Positions 12,008 through 19,396 of a stretch of DNA of 26,638 nt are shown here, one piece after another. Both the position numbers and the translations under genes were made by a program. A model generated the notes under the pieces. It saw nothing but the letters and a program-made list of their open reading frames with translations. It did no database searches and was not told where the DNA came from. The DNA comes from Chloroflexota bacterium (lineage in GTDB: Bacteria; Chloroflexota; Dormibacteria; Dormibacterales; Dormibacteraceae): assembly GCA_005880525.1 (NCBI GenBank), contig VBFW01000093.1, forward strand, positions 1 to 26,638. The letters run 5' to 3'. Numbering within the stretch: position 1 is the first letter of the stretch; every line of letters starts with the position of its first letter.

Positions 12008-12270
12008 TCTGCCGGCTCCTCGGAGCCCGATGGAGGATTCCTCACCGGGACCGCGATCTTGTCTGTCAGGGACAGCGCGCGCTCGGCGGCTGTGCGGATC
12101 TCGTTCAGGTCGTTCTTGATCGCCTCGGGATCCGATGTCTCCTCGGCGATGAGCTCGCAGTAGTTGACGATAACCGCGAGCAGGTTGCGGAACTCGTGCA
12201 CCAGCTCACGAGACGTAAGGTGGTGCTCGGGCTCGCCGGTGACGGTCAAAGCCGCTTCACCAGGCGCCAT
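12004..12270 (-). CDS. Stand-alone histidine kinase dimerisation/phosphoacceptor (DHp) domain protein
   Basis: An 88-aa protein made almost entirely of a HisKA/DHp helical hairpin. The first helix carries the H-box ELVHEFRNLLAVIVNYCELI with the candidate phospho-His (H-E-F-R-N-L-L), close to the AHDFNNLL form of NtrB-like kinases. The second helix is NDLNEIRTAAERALSLTDKI. There is no sensor, no membrane segment and no catalytic ATPase domain; a short acidic Pro-rich tail ends the protein. ATG 12270 overlaps the upstream HATPase gene by 25 nt and the stop overlaps the receiver-GGDEF start by 4 nt. The best reading is one half of a split kinase or a phosphotransfer protein. Confidence 0.75.
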   Translation of the reverse strand: MAPGEAALTVTGEPEHHLTSRELVHEFRNLLAVIVNYCELIAEETSDPEAIKNDLNEIRTAAERALSLTDKIAVPVRNPPSGSEEPAE

Positions 12271-12671
12271 GTGTTGATCTCGCCATCTCTTTCGTATCCC
12301 AGCTCATCCAGCACCTGGCGGGCTATCGCGAGGCCGCGTCCGGTCTCGCTGGTCGGCTCCGGCATGGCGCGAGTCAGGTGATTATGAACGGGCGGACCTC
12401 GATCGACGAACGTTGCCAGGGCCATGTGCCCCTCCAGCGTCAGACGGAACTCGACGGGCGCGTCGGTCGGCCCGTCCGTCCGCCCATGGGTGAGCACGTT
12501 GGCGCCGATCTCGGAGACGGCGCTCTCGAACAGCATGATGTTGGTTTCGTCCAGGGAGGTTGACCCCTTCTCACGCAGCAGCTGCATGGAGTGGTGCAGC
12601 GTGTCCAGCGCCTCGTCGAGCTGGGTCAGGGTGGCCTGGAATTCGAAGGGCTGTGCGAACTCAGAAGTCAG
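12246..12671 (-). CDS. RsbW-like HATPase (anti-sigma factor / serine kinase, or split kinase catalytic subunit)
   Basis: A GHKL ATPase domain alone: N-box in IMLFESAVSEIGANVLTHG, G1-like FVDRGPP, G2-like SETGRGLAIARQVLDELGYE, ending in LVKRL. Length and layout fit RsbW/SpoIIAB-like anti-sigma kinases, which phosphorylate a STAS partner; that partner lies immediately upstream. The only in-frame ATG (12587) would remove the first strand of the domain. Protein-like sequence continues upstream (FEFQATLTQLDEALDTLHHS), and a CTG at 12671 has GAGGA eight bases ahead, so I favour the CTG start (141 aa), overlapping the STAS stop. Conservative start: ATG 12587 (113 aa). It overlaps the downstream DHp gene by 25 nt. 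Confidence 0.78.
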   Translation of the reverse strand: MTSEFAQPFEFQATLTQLDEALDTLHHSMQLLREKGSTSLDETNIMLFESAVSEIGANVLTHGRTDGPTDAPVEFRLTLEGHMALATFVDRGPPVHNHLTRAMPEPTSETGRGLAIARQVLDELGYERDGEINTWRLVKRL

Positions 12672-13002
12672 TGAGCGCGTCCTCGACCGTTGGGTAGTAG
12701 GCGAAGACGCGATCCAACGTGGTGAGCTCCAGGACCACCCGCACCTGCTGGTTCGGCGCCGCGAGTCGCAGGTCGCCCCTGCTGCCGCGAACCAGCTTGA
12801 GTGCGGCGATCACCGAGCCCAGGCCCGTGCTGTCGACGAAGCTGACGCCTTCCAGATCTATGACCAGACGTGGAGGGCCGTTTTTGACAGCATCGCCGAT
12901 CGCCTCCTTCAGCGCGGGCGCGCCGGCAACGTCGAGCCGGCCCGATGGAACCACGACTGTCACCCCTGCCTCGGTCTGACGCGTCTGAACGTCCAGGCTC
13001 AC
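12661..13002 (-). CDS. STAS-domain anti-sigma factor antagonist (RsbV/SpoIIAA-like)
   Basis: A single STAS domain of 113 aa. GVTVVVPSGRLDVAGAPALK is the first strand and helix, DLEGVSFVDSTGLGSVIAAL holds the conserved phosphorylatable Ser in DSTGLG, and RLAAPNQQVRVVLELTTLDR ends the fold. Family role: unphosphorylated STAS protein binds the RsbW-type kinase and frees its target. I place the start at GTG 13002 because the domain begins there; an in-frame ATG at 13056 would add 18 atypical residues and abut the divergent GTG of the phosphatase gene. It sits next to an RsbW-like kinase (downstream) and an RsbU-like phosphatase (divergent), a full partner-switch set. No sigma factor is in the window. 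Confidence 0.88.
   Translation of the reverse strand: MSLDVQTRQTEAGVTVVVPSGRLDVAGAPALKEAIGDAVKNGPPRLVIDLEGVSFVDSTGLGSVIAALKLVRGSRGDLRLAAPNQQVRVVLELTTLDRVFAYYPTVEDALTDF
12680..12684 (-). promoter_or_regulatory. Shine-Dalgarno GAGGA supporting a CTG start
   Basis: GAGGA on the minus strand, eight bases before CTG 12671, inside the end of the STAS gene. It is the only good ribosome binding site near the beginning of the RsbW-like gene and supports a non-ATG start that restores the full ATPase fold. Confidence 0.4.
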
Positions 13003-13056
13003 GGATCGACAGCCTACAACGCTGGGAAGGCCTAACGCCCTCCTTAAACTCTGCAT

Positions 13057-14205
13057 GTGCCGCCCGCAGAGACCGGTCCCAGGACGCTGATAGTCGAGGA
13101 CGAGGAAGCCCTCGCCAGGTCGATGGCGCGCATCCTGAAGAGCCGGAACATCGAGGCCGACACCGCGTTCTCCGGCGCCGAGGCCCGACAGCGGATGGCC
13201 GAGGCCGAGTACGGGGTCGTGCTGCTAGACGTGCGCCTGCCCGACGAATCGGGCTACGGGCTGCTTGGCGAGCTGCGCGCGCTCAAGCCCGACATCGCCG
13301 TGGTCATGATCTCCGGGGTCGACGACCCCGAGCTGGGCAAGGCCGCGGTGGAGCACGGTGCGCATGGCTACTTCGTCAAGCCCATCGGCTCGACCGAGCT
13401 CTACCTGGCGGTCGTCAACGCGATCCGCCGCCGGCGGCTCGAGCTGGAGTACCAGGCCAACCTGCGGCGGCTGGAGGCGATGGTCGCCGAGCGCGCGGAG
13501 CAGATGCAGAACGCGGCCCACTTGCAGGAGGGGATGCTTCCCCGCTCGCCGCTTGACGGCGAAGGTTTCGAGGTGGCCGCGCACTTCACGCCGGCGCGCG
13601 AGATCAGCGGCGACTTCTACGACTGGTACCTGCCTGACGCCAACCGCATCGCCGTGACGCTGGGCGATGTCATGGGCAAGGGCCTGCCCGCCGCGATGAT
13701 GATGGCCACCGTCCGCGCTGCGCTGCGCGCGTCGGCGCAGGTGGAGGACCTCGAGCAGTCGGTGCGCCTGGCGGCCCGCATCATGGAGGCGCCGCTCGAG
13801 GTGAACCAGGCGTTCGTCACTGTGTTCCACGGCGTCTTCGACATCACCAGCGGGGACATCCACTACATCGACGCCGGCCACGGGCACGCGCGAATCCTTC
13901 GCGGCAGCACCGGACAGGAGAACCTGTCGCTGCGCGGCGCGCCCATCGGGATGTTCCCGGACACGGAGTTCACGATCGGCTGGGCGAACCTCAAGCCGGG
14001 CGACACGCTGCTCGTCTTCTCCGACGGCCTGCTCGACCTGCGACCGGACATGGCGGTCAAGGATGTGCTCTTGCCGGCCGACGTGAGGCGCAGCGCGACC
14101 GCGCAGGAGCTGGTCGACAACCTCACGCAAGGCGTGCGCGGGCACGAGATGTCGGACGACGTGACAGTGCTGGCGCTGCGAAGGAAGTGGAACCCCACGG
14201 CCTGA
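13057..14205 (+). CDS. Receiver-PP2C (SpoIIE/RsbU-type) phosphatase response regulator
   Basis: A 382-aa protein. Receiver about residues 9-125: RTLIVEDEEALARSMARILK, Asp in VVLLDVRLPDESG, Lys in GYFVKPIGS. A coiled linker (about 126-165; RRRRLELEYQANLRRLEAMV) leads to the SpoIIE-type phosphatase (about 175-378): EISGDFYDW, GDVMGKGLPAAMMM, DAGHGH, FSDGLLDLR and SDDVTVLALRR carry the metal-binding Asp residues. The protein should dephosphorylate a phospho-STAS partner when its receiver is phosphorylated. GTG 13057 is fixed by an in-frame TAA at 13045. It diverges from the STAS gene and converges with the hybrid kinase. A TAAACT hexamer 6 nt before the GTG suggests a leaderless transcript. Confidence 0.92.
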   Translation: MPPAETGPRTLIVEDEEALARSMARILKSRNIEADTAFSGAEARQRMAEAEYGVVLLDVRLPDESGYGLLGELRALKPDIAVVMISGVDDPELGKAAVEHGAHGYFVKPIGSTELYLAVVNAIRRRRLELEYQANLRRLEAMVAERAEQMQNAAHLQEGMLPRSPLDGEGFEVAAHFTPAREISGDFYDWYLPDANRIAVTLGDVMGKGLPAAMMMATVRAALRASAQVEDLEQSVRLAARIMEAPLEVNQAFVTVFHGVFDITSGDIHYIDAGHGHARILRGSTGQENLSLRGAPIGMFPDTEFTIGWANLKPGDTLLVFSDGLLDLRPDMAVKDVLLPADVRRSATAQELVDNLTQGVRGHEMSDDVTVLALRRKWNPTA

Positions 14206-14211
14206 CTCCGC

Positions 14212-14227
14212 CGTTTGTATACAAACG
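14212..14227. repeat. Perfect 16-bp palindrome, copy 1
   Basis: CGTTTGTATACAAACG, perfectly self-complementary, 6 nt after the phosphatase stop. Its 14-bp core GTTTGTATACAAAC recurs exactly in the next palindrome, centre-to-centre 41 bp (about four helical turns). Confidence 0.9.
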
Positions 14228-14249
14228 CACAAAATTCACGCCTTCATGC

Positions 14250-14271
14250 GCGCGTTTGTATACAAACGCGC
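14250..14271. terminator. Perfect 22-bp palindrome, copy 2; possible bidirectional terminator
   Basis: A 22-bp perfect palindrome whose inner 20 bases are CGCGTTTGTATACAAACGCG. As RNA it folds into a 9-bp stem with a UAUA loop on either strand. It lies between two converging stop codons (14205 and 14282), where a shared terminator is expected, but neither strand has a clear U-tract after it. A paired operator is the alternative. Confidence 0.5.
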
Positions 14272-14281
14272 AATTGATGAG

Positions 14282-16525
14282 CTAGGCGGTGGGCGCCGGC
14301 TCCTCAGCCACGCGCCCCAGCCAGCGCTCCAGCACCGCCGCCACGACGTGCAGCTTGATCGGCTTGGAGATGTAGTCGTCCATGCCTGCGGCGAGGCAGC
14401 GCTCGCGGTCGCCGGCCATGGCGCTCGCCGTCATGGCGATGATGGGCGTGCGCCGTCCTTCTTTTTCGTGGCGCCGGATCTGGCGCGTGGCCTCGTAGCC
14501 GTCCATCTCCGGCATCTGGCAGTCCATCAGCACCGCGTCGTAGTCCATGCGGTCGAGCACGCGCACCGCCTCGACGCCGTTGCCCGCCTTGTCCGCGCGA
14601 TAACCGAGTCGCTCGACCATGCGCATCGCGACCTTCAGGTTGGCCGCGTTGTCCTCCACGATCAGCACCCGCCCGCCGCGGTCGGGCCGTACCACCGAGG
14701 GCAGGTGCTCGCCGGCTTCGTGCCTTCCGTACTCGGGCCGCGCGGAAAGAAGCGTGTGCAGCACGTCGAAGAGCTGAGAAGGACGCACCGGCTTGACGAG
14801 CTCGATATCGACGCCGGGCACTGGCTGCTCCGAATGGCCGGCCGACGTGAGCAGCACCACCACCATCTCGCTGAGCCTCGGGTCGCTGCGGATCTCCGCG
14901 GCCACCGCGCCCCCGTCCATGACCGGCATCATCATGTCAACGATCGCGACGTCGAATGGATCGCCGGCCGCGGCATCCCTCATCGCCTTCAGGGCTTCGC
15001 GTCCGCCCTCATAGCTGTGCTGGCGCATGCCCCACGAATCGAGGTAGCGCTCGAGGATTACGCGGTTCGTGCGGTTGTCGTCGATGATCGCGACGGCCGT
15101 CCCCGTCAGATCGCCGGTTGTGCTGGAGGCGGCCGCGCTCTCGGACTCGCGGAAAAGCGCGGTGAACCAGAACTGGCTGCCGACGCCCTTCGTGCTGTCG
15201 ACGCCGATATCGCCGCCCATCAGCTGCGTGATCATCCGCGCGATGGCGAGCCCGAGCCCGGTGCCGCCATGGCGCCGCGTTGTCGAGCTGTCGACCTGCG
15301 AGTAGGTCGAGAAGATCTGGCCCCTCTCGTCCTCAGATAGGCCGATACCGGTGTCCGACACCTCCCACCGCAGCAGCGCGCCACGACCCTTGGTCACGCC
15401 ACGACGCGCGCGCACGACCACCTCGCCGACGTCGGTGAACTTCACAGCGTTGCCGATGAGGTTGAGCAGCACCTGACGCAGGCGCCCCGGGTCGCCGACG
15501 ACGACTTCGGGGATGTCCGGGTCGATGTCGACGATGAGCTCGATGCCCTTGTTAGAAGCTGGTTCGGCAAACAGCTCGACCGCCTCTTCGGTCACGTGCT
15601 TCGGGCTGAAGTCGATCGTCTCCATGCGCACGCGGCCCGCTTCGATCTTCGAGTAGTCGAGGATGTCGTTGATGATCTCGAGCAGCGTGTCGCCCGACGT
15701 GCGAATCGTCTCCACGTAGTCGCGCTGCTCCGGCGTGAGGTCCGTGCCCAGCAGCAGGCCAGTCATGCCGATCACCCCGTTCATCGGCGTCCGGATCTCG
15801 TGGCTCATCGTGGCCAGGAACTCGGACTTCATCCGCGTCATCTCCTGCAGCTGCTCGTTGCGCTGCGCGAGGTTGGCGAGCAGCTCGGTCTTCGCCCCTT
15901 CCGCCGCGGCCGCCGTTGCGCGGGTCGACTGCAAGGCGCCGACGACGCGCCGGACCAGAAGGCCGAGCGCGACGAGCGTCAGCGCCGCCAGCAGAGCCTG
16001 CCCGGTGTCGGGCAGGTCGGGGTTTGCGATCGCGACGGTGGCGATGTTCGCGACCGCGAGCCCGGCGCCGATGGCGAACTCGAGCGACGTGTAGTACAGC
16101 GCGAGCATCAGCAGCGGGAGGAGGACGAACGGAAACGCCTTCAGCACGCTCGAGCCGAACTGGACCTCGAGCACCATCGCAATCAGCAGCCCACCTATGG
16201 GTGACGCCGCGTGGAGCCAGCGAGGGACCTTCTCCCAGGGCACGACGATGAGCGCGCAGCCGAGCAGCGTCAGGATCACCGTCGCGCCGATGCCGACCAG
16301 CGACCCGCTGCTCCACAGGTTGTAGGCGGCGAGGATGAACCCGACCGCCACCGGCGTGGAGCCGCTCCAGCGGCCCGCCGGGAGGAGCCGATCCGGTGCC
16401 AGCGGCGCGAGGGTCAGCACGGCCCCGATCAGCAGGGCGACCATCAGCTCGGGCGAGGCCGCCACCGCCGTGAGCGGCCTGACTGTGACCAGGCCGACGA
16501 CGGCCAGGCCCAGGAACGGGTACAT
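14282..16525 (-). CDS. Membrane hybrid histidine kinase with two receiver domains (BarA/ArcB-like layout)
   Basis: About 747 aa from ATG 16525 (a TTG at 16600 would add 25 residues; neither has a clear ribosome site). Six or so membrane helices fill residues about 1-190 without a recognisable sensor domain. A coiled segment (AQRNEQLQEMTRMKSEFLAT) leads to HisKA with H-box SHEIRTPMNGVIGM, then HATPase: NLIGNAVKFT (N), DTGIGLSEDE (G1), GGTGLGLAIARMI (G2). Receiver 1 has Asp in VAIVDMMMP and Lys in ELVKPVRP. Receiver 2 has VLIVEDNAANLKVAMRMVER, Asp in AVLMDCQMPEMDGY and Lys in DYISKPI. There is no terminal Hpt domain, so phosphate must leave through a separate protein. The gene diverges from the next kinase operon. 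Confidence 0.92.
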   Translation of the reverse strand: MYPFLGLAVVGLVTVRPLTAVAASPELMVALLIGAVLTLAPLAPDRLLPAGRWSGSTPVAVGFILAAYNLWSSGSLVGIGATVILTLLGCALIVVPWEKVPRWLHAASPIGGLLIAMVLEVQFGSSVLKAFPFVLLPLLMLALYYTSLEFAIGAGLAVANIATVAIANPDLPDTGQALLAALTLVALGLLVRRVVGALQSTRATAAAAEGAKTELLANLAQRNEQLQEMTRMKSEFLATMSHEIRTPMNGVIGMTGLLLGTDLTPEQRDYVETIRTSGDTLLEIINDILDYSKIEAGRVRMETIDFSPKHVTEEAVELFAEPASNKGIELIVDIDPDIPEVVVGDPGRLRQVLLNLIGNAVKFTDVGEVVVRARRGVTKGRGALLRWEVSDTGIGLSEDERGQIFSTYSQVDSSTTRRHGGTGLGLAIARMITQLMGGDIGVDSTKGVGSQFWFTALFRESESAAASSTTGDLTGTAVAIIDDNRTNRVILERYLDSWGMRQHSYEGGREALKAMRDAAAGDPFDVAIVDMMMPVMDGGAVAAEIRSDPRLSEMVVVLLTSAGHSEQPVPGVDIELVKPVRPSQLFDVLHTLLSARPEYGRHEAGEHLPSVVRPDRGGRVLIVEDNAANLKVAMRMVERLGYRADKAGNGVEAVRVLDRMDYDAVLMDCQMPEMDGYEATRQIRRHEKEGRRTPIIAMTASAMAGDRERCLAAGMDDYISKPIKLHVVAAVLERWLGRVAEEPAPTA

Positions 16526-16701
16526 GCGCCGGTTCAGGCCGGGCTGGTGCAGCGGCGTGTTCGGGAACCTTGGGGCCAACTCGCCGCCGCAGCTTATCAA
16601 GTAAGGACGGGCCCTTTAAGAGTGGGCTGCGCTGCCGGCCGGCCGATAAAATTTGGCACCTGCGCACCGTGAGCCCAGTCAGGGGGGGTGAGGTTGAGCC
16701 G

Positions 16702-18999
16702 GTGTCGCCAGGCCCGCGCCAACCGTCGGCCGCCGCGCCGTCGAGCGCCGAGGGACTGGTTCGCCGTGCCACGCCCTACTCGATCGCGGGCCTCGTCGCG
16801 GTCTACGGCCTCGCCGCCATCGCCCTGAGCCTGGCCCGTCTTCCCGGCCTGATCGCCGCGCTTGCCCTTCTGGTCGGGCTGGTCGGGCTGCTTGCAGCCG
16901 TCGTCGCCGTAATCAAGCGCGACGCAGGCTCGGCGGCCGCCTCCGCCGAACGCGAATCGAAGCTCGCGCGCGACGGCGAGGCCTGGCTGCGCGCAGCGCT
17001 CGACCACGCCGACGTCGGTATGGGCATCGTCGACGCGCGCGGCGGCTGGCTCCACGTGAACACCAGGCTGGGCGCGATGCTCGGCCGGTCGGAGGCGGAC
17101 CTGCTGGCCACGTCGCTGCCCGGCGTCACGGCGGACTCGCTGAAAGCAGCCATCACCGATTCGCTCGCGCAAGCCGAATCGTCGCCGGACGGCGGCTGGA
17201 GGGCCGAGACGCTGCAGGTCCGGGCCGACGGCGTCGCGTTCCCGGTGTCGCTCTCGGTGACGCCCTTGGGCGACCGCCCCGCCGGAGCCCGCACATTCCT
17301 CGTCCAGGAGATGGACATCTCCGCCGCCAAACGAGCCGAGTCCGTGCGGAACGTCATGGTCGCCGTGCGCCATGCAATCGCGACGAGTGCGACGTGGGAG
17401 CAGGCGTCGCCTGCAGTGCTCAGCGCGATGGGCAGCGAGCTTGGCTGGGATGTGGCGCACCTGTGGAGCGCGGACTCCGACGGCAAGATGCTGCGGCTGC
17501 GCCAGTCATGGCACGCGGACGATCCGCGGCTCTCCGAGTTCGACCGCGCCGCTCACCACATGGCGCTGCACACGAACAGCGGCCTGATGGGCAGGGCCAT
17601 CCGATCGGGGGTGCCGGCGGTGAACGAAGAGGTGTCGGCCGCGAGCGAGTCGCTGATCGGCGAGGCCGCGCGCCGCGCGGGGCTGACTGTCGAGGTGGCA
17701 TGCCCCGTCACAGCCGGGGGCACCGTCAGCGGTCTCCTGGTGCTGTTCGGACGAGGACGGCCAGACATCGACGGCGAGGTCATGACCATGCTCACGATGG
17801 CCGGTTCCGAGATCGGCCAGTTCATCCACCGCTCGGAGACGACGGTCGCGCTGCAGCGCAGCGAGGCCGACCACCGCGCGATCTTCGAGCGCGCGCCCAT
17901 CGGGATCGCGCGCATCAGCGCCGAGGGCGAACTGGTAGAAGGCAACGCGGCGCTGCTGAAGATGCTCGTGCACGACATTCAGACGCTGCGCACGCACGCG
18001 TGGCCCGAGCTGCAGCGCGCGTACGACCTCGCGGCCGGCAGGGCGAATCTCCCGCCGCTGCTCGCTGGCATCAGCGACGGGGGCAGCGTGCAGGTCCGCG
18101 CCGCCACAGGCGATGGGCGGTGGCTGTGGCTCCAGATGTCGGCTGCGTCGATACCGGACTTGAAAGGACGGCCGGAGCACGTGCTGCTGATGGTCGAGGA
18201 TGTGACCGCCGTGCGCGAGACGCAGGACAAGCTCGAGGAGTCACTCTCCGCGCAGCAGCGGGCCAACGCCGACCTGGAAAGGCTCGACAGGACAAAGACG
18301 GAGTTCCTGTCGATCGTGTCCCATGAATTCCGCACCGCGCTCACGGGCATCCAGGGCTTCAGCGAGCTCATCCGCGACGGCGGGCTCGAGCCGGACGAGC
18401 TGCGAGCTTACGGCGGCTACATATTCAATGACGCGGACCGCGTGAACCGCCTGATCGGCGACATGCTCGACCTCGACCGCATGGAGTCCGGCCGGATGAG
18501 CATCCGCATGGCTGACGTCGACATCAACGAGGTGCTCAGCGACACGGTCGCCCGCGCCGCGACCGCGTCATCGATGGTGGAGTTCAAGCCAGACCTCGAC
18601 CCCCGGCTGCCAATCGTGACCGGAGACCGCGACAGGCTGGTCCAGGTCGTGAGCAACCTCGTCAACAACGCGGTGAAGTACTCGCCTGAGGGCGGCACGG
18701 TGACGATATCCAGCCGCGCCGAGGGCGGTTACGCCCTGATCACCGTGGCCGACACCGGGCTCGGCATCCCGCCGGACGAGATCGTGCACGTCTTCGAGCG
18801 CTTCCGCCGCGTGCGCAGCGGCGCGGCCCAGTCGATCGCCGGGACTGGGCTCGGGCTGACGATCGTTAAGCAGATCGTGGAGATGCACGGCGGCAAGATC
18901 TGGGTCGAAAGCGCCGTCGGACACGGGTCTGCGTTCCACTTCACCATCCCGCTGGCCCTGGAGGCGGTCACGCCCGCGATGCAGCTCCGGCATGCCTGA
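16702..18999 (+). CDS. PAS-GAF-PAS sensor histidine kinase
   Basis: About 765 aa from GTG 16702, chosen because GGTGAGG lies eight bases upstream; GTG 16669 is an in-frame alternative. Two hydrophobic helices (about residues 25-75) precede PAS 1 (WLRAALDHADVGMGIVDARG), a GAF domain (about 215-375; LGWDVAHLWSADSDGKMLRL), PAS 2 (HRAIFERAPIGIARISAEGE), a coiled linker, HisKA (H-box in FLSIVSHEFRTALTGIQGFS) and HATPase (NLVNNAVKYSPEGG, DTGLGIPPDE, GTGLGLTIVKQIVEMHGG). All catalytic boxes are present, so it is likely an active kinase. It overlaps the following receiver gene by 8 nt; that receiver is the probable partner. Confidence 0.92.
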   Translation: MSPGPRQPSAAAPSSAEGLVRRATPYSIAGLVAVYGLAAIALSLARLPGLIAALALLVGLVGLLAAVVAVIKRDAGSAAASAERESKLARDGEAWLRAALDHADVGMGIVDARGGWLHVNTRLGAMLGRSEADLLATSLPGVTADSLKAAITDSLAQAESSPDGGWRAETLQVRADGVAFPVSLSVTPLGDRPAGARTFLVQEMDISAAKRAESVRNVMVAVRHAIATSATWEQASPAVLSAMGSELGWDVAHLWSADSDGKMLRLRQSWHADDPRLSEFDRAAHHMALHTNSGLMGRAIRSGVPAVNEEVSAASESLIGEAARRAGLTVEVACPVTAGGTVSGLLVLFGRGRPDIDGEVMTMLTMAGSEIGQFIHRSETTVALQRSEADHRAIFERAPIGIARISAEGELVEGNAALLKMLVHDIQTLRTHAWPELQRAYDLAAGRANLPPLLAGISDGGSVQVRAATGDGRWLWLQMSAASIPDLKGRPEHVLLMVEDVTAVRETQDKLEESLSAQQRANADLERLDRTKTEFLSIVSHEFRTALTGIQGFSELIRDGGLEPDELRAYGGYIFNDADRVNRLIGDMLDLDRMESGRMSIRMADVDINEVLSDTVARAATASSMVEFKPDLDPRLPIVTGDRDRLVQVVSNLVNNAVKYSPEGGTVTISSRAEGGYALITVADTGLGIPPDEIVHVFERFRRVRSGAAQSIAGTGLGLTIVKQIVEMHGGKIWVESAVGHGSAFHFTIPLALEAVTPAMQLRHA

Positions 19000-19396
19000 C
19001 GCCAGGGCGGTCACCGTGCTGGTGGCTGATGACAACGAGGTGGCGCAGCGGCTGTGCCGGCGCGTCCTGGAGAAGGCGGGCCACCGCGTGCTGACCGCGT
19101 CCGACGGGCTGGAGGCGGTCAACATCGCGCTCGCCGACGCGCCGGACATGATCCTGATGGACGTCGCGATGCCAGGGATGGACGGGCTCGAGGCCATGAG
19201 GCAGATCAAGGCCAAGAAGCCGTCGATGGTGGTCGTGATCGCGAGCGCGCATTCGATGGCGGGAGACCGCGAACGGTTCCTCGCCGCGGGCGCCAACGAC
19301 GTGCTCAGCAAGCCGTTCCGCCTGAACGACCTCACTTCCGTGGTGGACAAGCTGGTGGGTGGTGCGACCCCGCCTGGCGGGGCGGTGGTCAGTTGA
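18992..19396 (+). CDS. Single-domain response regulator (CheY-like receiver)
   Basis: A 134-aa stand-alone receiver: VTVLVADDNEVAQRLCRRVL (acidic pocket), phospho-acceptor in MILMDVAMPGMDG, and Lys in NDVLSKPFRL. There is no output domain. ATG 18992 lies inside the end of the kinase gene (8-nt overlap) and the stop overlaps the TTG start of the Ser/Thr kinase (TTGA), so kinase, receiver and Ser/Thr kinase are made together. The receiver may shuttle phosphate to a distant Hpt or act on the Ser/Thr kinase directly; both are inference. Confidence 0.92.
   Translation: MPDARAVTVLVADDNEVAQRLCRRVLEKAGHRVLTASDGLEAVNIALADAPDMILMDVAMPGMDGLEAMRQIKAKKPSMVVVIASAHSMAGDRERFLAAGANDVLSKPFRLNDLTSVVDKLVGGATPPGGAVVS

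Noticed and set aside
13038..13045. AAGGAGGG on the minus strand as Shine-Dalgarno of the STAS gene
   Set aside because: No ATG, GTG or TTG in the STAS frame follows at a usable distance; GTG 13002 is 36 nt away.
13225..14232. 335-aa minus-strand frame over the PP2C phosphatase
   Set aside because: The plus strand carries all PP2C and receiver motifs; the mirror frame has none.
14246..15340. 364-aa plus-strand frame over the hybrid kinase receivers
   Set aside because: Antisense to two receiver domains and part of the kinase core with intact motifs.
16645..16653. GATAAAATT as the -10 box of the PAS-GAF kinase operon
   Set aside because: No matching -35 at 16-18 bp, and the AT-rich run is short; it may be real but I cannot support it.
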